A program made the translations under genes and the position numbers. The notes under the pieces were generated by a model. That model saw nothing but the letters and a program-made list of their open reading frames with translations. It searched no databases and was not told the origin of the DNA. From the NCBI RefSeq assembly GCF_007859295.1, contig NZ_VOHB01000002.1:372001-436000 (forward strand): a stretch of DNA of 64,000 nt. Direction: 5' to 3'. The stretch comes from Planococcus sp. CPCC 101016 (GTDB lineage: Bacteria > Bacillota > Bacilli > Bacillales_A > Planococcaceae). Shown one piece after another: positions 60,921 to 64,000 of the stretch (the first letter of the stretch is position 1; every line of letters starts with the position of its first letter).

Positions 60921-62435
60921 ATGGAAAAAAAACTTGAGCGCATTAAAGCGAAACAGTTGCAAGACCGGACGGTAACGCCGGAAGAGGCGGCTTCATGGAT
61001 ACAGGATGGCATGACTTTGGGGCTTAGTGGATTTACACGCGCTGGAGATGTGAAAGCGGTTCCTTTCGCATTAGTGAAACGCGCGGAAAACGAGAGCTTT
61101 AAAGTGAATGTGTTTACGGGCGCTTCTTTAGGCTCTGATATCGATCGGTTATTTGCGGAAGCGGGAATCGTCAACAAACGTTTGCCGTTCCAGGCAGAGC
61201 CGGCAATGCGCAAAAAAATCAATGATGGCGAAATGCTCTTTGTGGATCATCATTTATCCCATACAGCAGAATGGATTCGTACAGGAGTAACCGAATCGAT
61301 TGACTTTGCAATCGTAGAAGCTCTATCAATTACAGAAGACGGTATGATCATTCCGACAACTTCTGTCGGGAACTCTGCTGTGTTTGCGAAGCATGCGAAA
61401 AACATTATCGTTGAAATCAATATGGCGCAGCCTGACTTATTCGAAGGATTGCACGACATCTATGATACCGGCAAACAAGGAGAGCGGTTGCCAATTCCTT
61501 TAACAGCTGTCGATCAGCGCATCGGCACCATCGGAATTCCAATCGACATGGAGAAGGTGAGAGGCATTGTTTTCACTGAACAGTTGGATTCTCCTTCAAA
61601 TATTGTGCCGCCAGATGAAGATACGCAAATTATGGCGGATCACTTGCTTGAATTTTTGCGTTCTGAAATTCGCGCGGGCCGACTGACAGAAAAACTGGCT
61701 CCTTTGCAATCAGGCATCGGATCTGTGGCGAATGCTGTTTTGCATGGCATGGTCGATTCCGAATTTAAAGACCTCGAAGTATACTCTGAAGTATTGCAGG
61801 ACGCTGTTTTTGATTTAATTGATGCAGGAAAAGTGAACTTTGCATCTTGCTGTTCGATTACATTATCCGAACCGAAAATGAAACAAGTCTTCGGCGAATT
61901 TGAAAACTATCGAAATAAGATTATTATGCGTCCACAGGAAATTTCCAATCACCCTGAAATTATCCGCCGACTCGGATTGATTTCAATCAATACTGCTTTG
62001 GAGTTCGATATGTACGGAAACGTCAACTCGACACATGTCTCGGGTACAAAAATGATGAACGGCATCGGTGGTTCAGGAGATTTCGCACGAAATGCCCGTT
62101 TGGCGATTTTTGTAACGAAATCGATTGCTAAAGGCGGCAATGTTTCAAGTGTGGTGCCGTTTGTTTCACACGTCGATCATACCGAACACGATGTGGATGT
62201 AGTCGTAACAGAGCAAGGCTATGCAGATCTGCGTGGACTGGCGCCGCGTGAACGTGTAGAAGTCATCCTTGAAAACTGTGTGCATCCAACATACCGAGAC
62301 CAACTTCGTGCCTACTACGAAGAAGCGCTAACGCGCGGCGGTCAGACTCCACACGTGTTGGAGAAAGCTTTCTCGTGGCATACGGATTTGGCTGCAAACG
62401 GTACTATGCTGCAGAAAAAAGAGCAGTTGGTATAA
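60921..62435 (+). CDS. Acetyl-CoA hydrolase/succinyl-CoA:acetate CoA-transferase family protein, copy 2
   Basis: A 504-residue paralogue of the gene at 58009, similar over the whole length (LGLSGFTRAGDVKAVPFALV, NVFTGASLGSDIDRLF, catalytic Glu in LEVYSEVLQD, NGIGGSGDFARNARLAIF). The main differences lie at the N-terminus, in IVPPDEDTQI and in the C-terminal KKEQLV tail. I use ATG 60921 after GGAAGAGAG; an ATG one codon earlier and a GTG three codons earlier are alternatives. Both copies keep the active site, so they may serve different acyl groups or growth conditions. Confidence 0.9.
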   Translation: MEKKLERIKAKQLQDRTVTPEEAASWIQDGMTLGLSGFTRAGDVKAVPFALVKRAENESFKVNVFTGASLGSDIDRLFAEAGIVNKRLPFQAEPAMRKKINDGEMLFVDHHLSHTAEWIRTGVTESIDFAIVEALSITEDGMIIPTTSVGNSAVFAKHAKNIIVEINMAQPDLFEGLHDIYDTGKQGERLPIPLTAVDQRIGTIGIPIDMEKVRGIVFTEQLDSPSNIVPPDEDTQIMADHLLEFLRSEIRAGRLTEKLAPLQSGIGSVANAVLHGMVDSEFKDLEVYSEVLQDAVFDLIDAGKVNFASCCSITLSEPKMKQVFGEFENYRNKIIMRPQEISNHPEIIRRLGLISINTALEFDMYGNVNSTHVSGTKMMNGIGGSGDFARNARLAIFVTKSIAKGGNVSSVVPFVSHVDHTEHDVDVVVTEQGYADLRGLAPRERVEVILENCVHPTYRDQLRAYYEEALTRGGQTPHVLEKAFSWHTDLAANGTMLQKKEQLV

Positions 62436-62459
62436 GAAAAGCGTAAGCACCTTATAGCC

Positions 62460-62498
62460 CCAAAAAACCAGATGCCTTAAAAGCGTCTGGTTTTTTGG
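62460..62498. terminator. Bidirectional terminator between convergent genes
   Basis: CAAAAAACCAGA-GC / GC-TCTGGTTTTTTG arms. A short AAGAAAAGCGTAAGC just upstream (62434-62448) resembles the start of the 124-bp repeat. Confidence 0.85.
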
Positions 62499-62499
62499 G

Positions 62500-62970
62500 T
62501 TAATGATTTCCATATATTTCAGCAGTACTACGTGAATACAATTCAATGATATGGCCAAATGGATCTTCGGTATAAACTAAGTAATGAGGCTTGCCCTTGT
62601 TGATATTCCAGATTTTGCTGCGCTGCTTGCCACCGTGCTGGACGGCTTTTTCGATAGTGCCGATTAGATCGTCAACGACCAGGCAAATGTGAAAAAATCC
62701 GGCGTGAGGCGAATACTGTTCAGCTTGATATGTAGGGTCTTGAAATTCAAAAAGCTCAATGCCGACGCCACCTGACGACATCAAATGGACATTGCGCATT
62801 TTTTTCAGCTCGGCGCCTTGGAGATCCAATGTCATCGCTTCCGAATTTTTATTCGCAGCGTTGAATTCGAATGGACCGGCTAAAATATAGAAGCCCAAAA
62901 CTTTTTTGTACCAATCGATAGCTTTGTCCAAATCAGGAACTGCCAGTCCGACATGGGTAATAGCACTCAT
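62500..62970 (-). CDS. VOC family protein (glyoxalase/methylmalonyl-CoA epimerase-like)
   Basis: A 156-residue single vicinal-oxygen-chelate protein. Metal ligand positions appear as His in ITHVGLAV, Glu in GVGIELFEF, His in GFFHICLVV and Glu in GHIIELYS. VPDLDKAIDWYKKVLGF and TEDPFGHIIE are typical of lactoylglutathione lyase-like members. A GAGGAGTTG site precedes the ATG. The substrate is open; methylmalonyl-CoA epimerase would suit the CoA-transferase neighbour but the match is not specific. Confidence 0.85.
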   Translation of the reverse strand: MSAITHVGLAVPDLDKAIDWYKKVLGFYILAGPFEFNAANKNSEAMTLDLQGAELKKMRNVHLMSSGGVGIELFEFQDPTYQAEQYSPHAGFFHICLVVDDLIGTIEKAVQHGGKQRSKIWNINKGKPHYLVYTEDPFGHIIELYSRSTAEIYGNH

Positions 62971-63063
62971 AATATCAACTCCTCTTTTCCAATATCTACC
63001 CTTGAAAACGAGACAGTAAGCAGGATTTTAAGTCAGATTTTTCTGTCTAAACAAAAATAGTTG

Positions 63064-63092
63064 TTGTCAAGCGTTATTTTTAGTATTATAAT
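63064..63092 (+). promoter_or_regulatory. Sigma-A promoter of rlmN
   Basis: TTGTCA (63064-63069), 17-base spacer, perfect TATAAT (63087-63092), 34 bases before the ATG. Confidence 0.8.
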
Positions 63093-63126
63093 AAGCAATT
63101 GTGAAATTTGAAATGAGGGTTCTGAA

Positions 63127-64000
63127 ATGAAAAATTCCATCTATGGATTAACGATAGATCAGCTAAAAGAATGGTTTTTAGAAAACGGCCAGAAAAAGTA
63201 CCGTGCTGAACAGGTATGGGACTGGTTGTATATTAAACGTGTCACTGAATTCTCGGAAATGAACAATCTTTCCAAAGACTGCATCCAGCTTCTTGAAGAT
63301 AACTTCACCATCCGTACATTGAAAGAAACCGTCAAACAGGAATCTGCGGATGGTACAATCAAGTTCCTTTTCCAAATGCAGGACGGCAATCTGATTGAAA
63401 CGGTATTAATGCGTTTTAAATACGGGAATTCTGTCTGCGTAACAACGCAGGTCGGTTGTAACATCGGCTGTAGTTTCTGTGCCAGCGGACTTTTGAAAAA
63501 GAGCCGTGATTTAAACGCGGGTGAAATTGTTGAGCAGATCATGCAAGTTCAAGCGCATTTTGATGCACAGCAAAAAGATGAGCGCGTCAGCCATATCGTG
63601 GTAATGGGAATCGGCGAACCGTTCGATAACTACACGAATCTGATGGGCTTCCTGAATGTTGTTAATTCTCAAAAAGGCTTGGCTATTGGAGCTCGCCACA
63701 TTACGGTGTCTACAAGCGGCATCGTACCGAAAATCTATGACTATGCAGACGAAGGCCTGCAAGTGAATCTGGCTATTTCGATTCATGCACCAACAAACGA
63801 ATTGCGTACACGCATCATGAAAATCAACAAAGCTTACCCAATTGAAAAATTGATGGCCGCCATTGATTATTATTTAGAGAAATCCAACCGCCGCATCACG
63901 TTTGAGTATATTTTATTGCGTGACGTCAATGACCATGTAGAAGAAGCGAATCAGTTGGCTAAATTGCTGGAAGACAAGCGTCATCTATCATACGTCAATC
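63127..64000 (+). CDS. rlmN: 23S rRNA (adenine(2503)-C(2))-methyltransferase RlmN (3' partial)
   Basis: The frame starts at ATG 63127 and is still open at the end of the window; about 291 of an expected 350-360 residues are present. It is a radical SAM enzyme that methylates A2503 of 23S rRNA and A37 of some tRNAs. The N-terminal RlmN domain ([23 protein letters not shown]) is followed by the cluster motif CNIGCSFC and the SAM-binding text [12 protein letters not shown]. The second catalytic cysteine near the C-terminus lies beyond the window. The GEPFDNY text and the genomic single-gene context fit housekeeping RlmN rather than the resistance paralogue Cfr. Confidence 0.93.
   Translation, partial: MKNSIYGLTIDQLKEWFLENGQKKYRAEQVWDWLYIKRVTEFSEMNNLSKDCIQLLEDNFTIRTLKETVKQESADGTIKFLFQMQDGNLIETVLMRFKYGNSVCVTTQVGCNIGCSFCASGLLKKSRDLNAGEIVEQIMQVQAHFDAQQKDERVSHIVVMGIGEPFDNYTNLMGFLNVVNSQKGLAIGARHITVSTSGIVPKIYDYADEGLQVNLAISIHAPTNELRTRIMKINKAYPIEKLMAAIDYYLEKSNRRITFEYILLRDVNDHVEEANQLAKLLEDKRHLSYVN

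Noticed and set aside
63127-64000. Cfr-type antibiotic resistance methyltransferase
   Set aside because: Sequence features (GEPFDNY, N-terminal RlmN domain) and single-gene context fit housekeeping RlmN.

Overview
The window reads as a chromosomal segment of a low-to-moderate GC Gram-positive of the order Bacillales. Planococcaceae (Planococcus-like) is my best guess, but it is an inference. Supporting signs are strong AGGAGG-type ribosome binding sites, sigma-A and sigma-B promoters, S-box (SAM) and L-box (lysine) riboswitches, a Zur box, and relatives of Bacillus stress genes (RsbQ, RsbR, YsnF, YuiH). Both ends cut genes: the left edge truncates a DUF3445 N-demethylase and the right edge truncates rlmN. 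No tRNA, rRNA, CRISPR array, insertion sequence or prophage was recognised.

Layout. 0-3.6 kb: oxidative N-demethylation operon (DUF3445 heme protein, DmmA-like protein, flavin/2Fe-2S reductase, aldehyde dehydrogenase). 4.0-15.6 kb: an AT-rich block with a small orphan ORF, a PucR regulator, a TRAP transporter, a nitroreductase-family protein, a CapA-family protein, an M20 ureido-acid hydrolase, PyrK- and PyrD-like proteins and a dihydroorotase-like amidohydrolase. Together these look like a reductive orotate (or related cyclic ureide) degradation pathway ending in aspartate. 15.7-22.4 kb: a HAD phosphatase, a Gfo/Idh/MocA oxidoreductase, a YuiH-type molybdoenzyme behind a SAM riboswitch, then modABC, moeB and moaB (moaC lies at 28.5 kb). 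22.4-28.4 kb: a two-component system whose presumed operator (two TTAAGGTT repeats, 11 bp apart) lies in front of both a VTC/DUF4956 operon and a large beta-helix lipoprotein gene.

29-40 kb: general-stress flavour. There is a haloacetate-dehalogenase-like hydrolase, three tandem SDRs, two YsnF paralogues with sigma-B promoters, a Zur-controlled COG0523 GTPase followed by a decaying zinc-free L33 gene, an RsbQ hydrolase coupled to a PAS-GGDEF protein in place of the RsbP phosphatase, and an RsbR-like STAS protein. 40-50.7 kb: dapA behind a lysine riboswitch, a methyltransferase, a zinc metallopeptidase, a TraB/PrgY protein, an RND permease, a DHA2 drug transporter and a nucleoside transporter.

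50.7-64 kb: a NERD-domain gene flanked on both sides by matching 20-bp repeat arrays with a shared palindrome, a purine permease, a B12-binding MerR regulator of CarH/LitR type whose promoter operator recurs in front of the RND gene, twin NorA-like exporters, twin acetate CoA-transferases around a LytTR regulator and a 124-bp hairpin repeat triplet, a VOC protein and rlmN.

The most interesting points are the orotate-type catabolic operon, the RsbQ/PAS-GGDEF rewiring, the CarH-like operator pair, the shared response-regulator operator, the SAM-riboswitch-controlled molybdoenzyme and the twin arrays around the NERD gene. All homology statements come from reading motifs by eye; no database search was possible.
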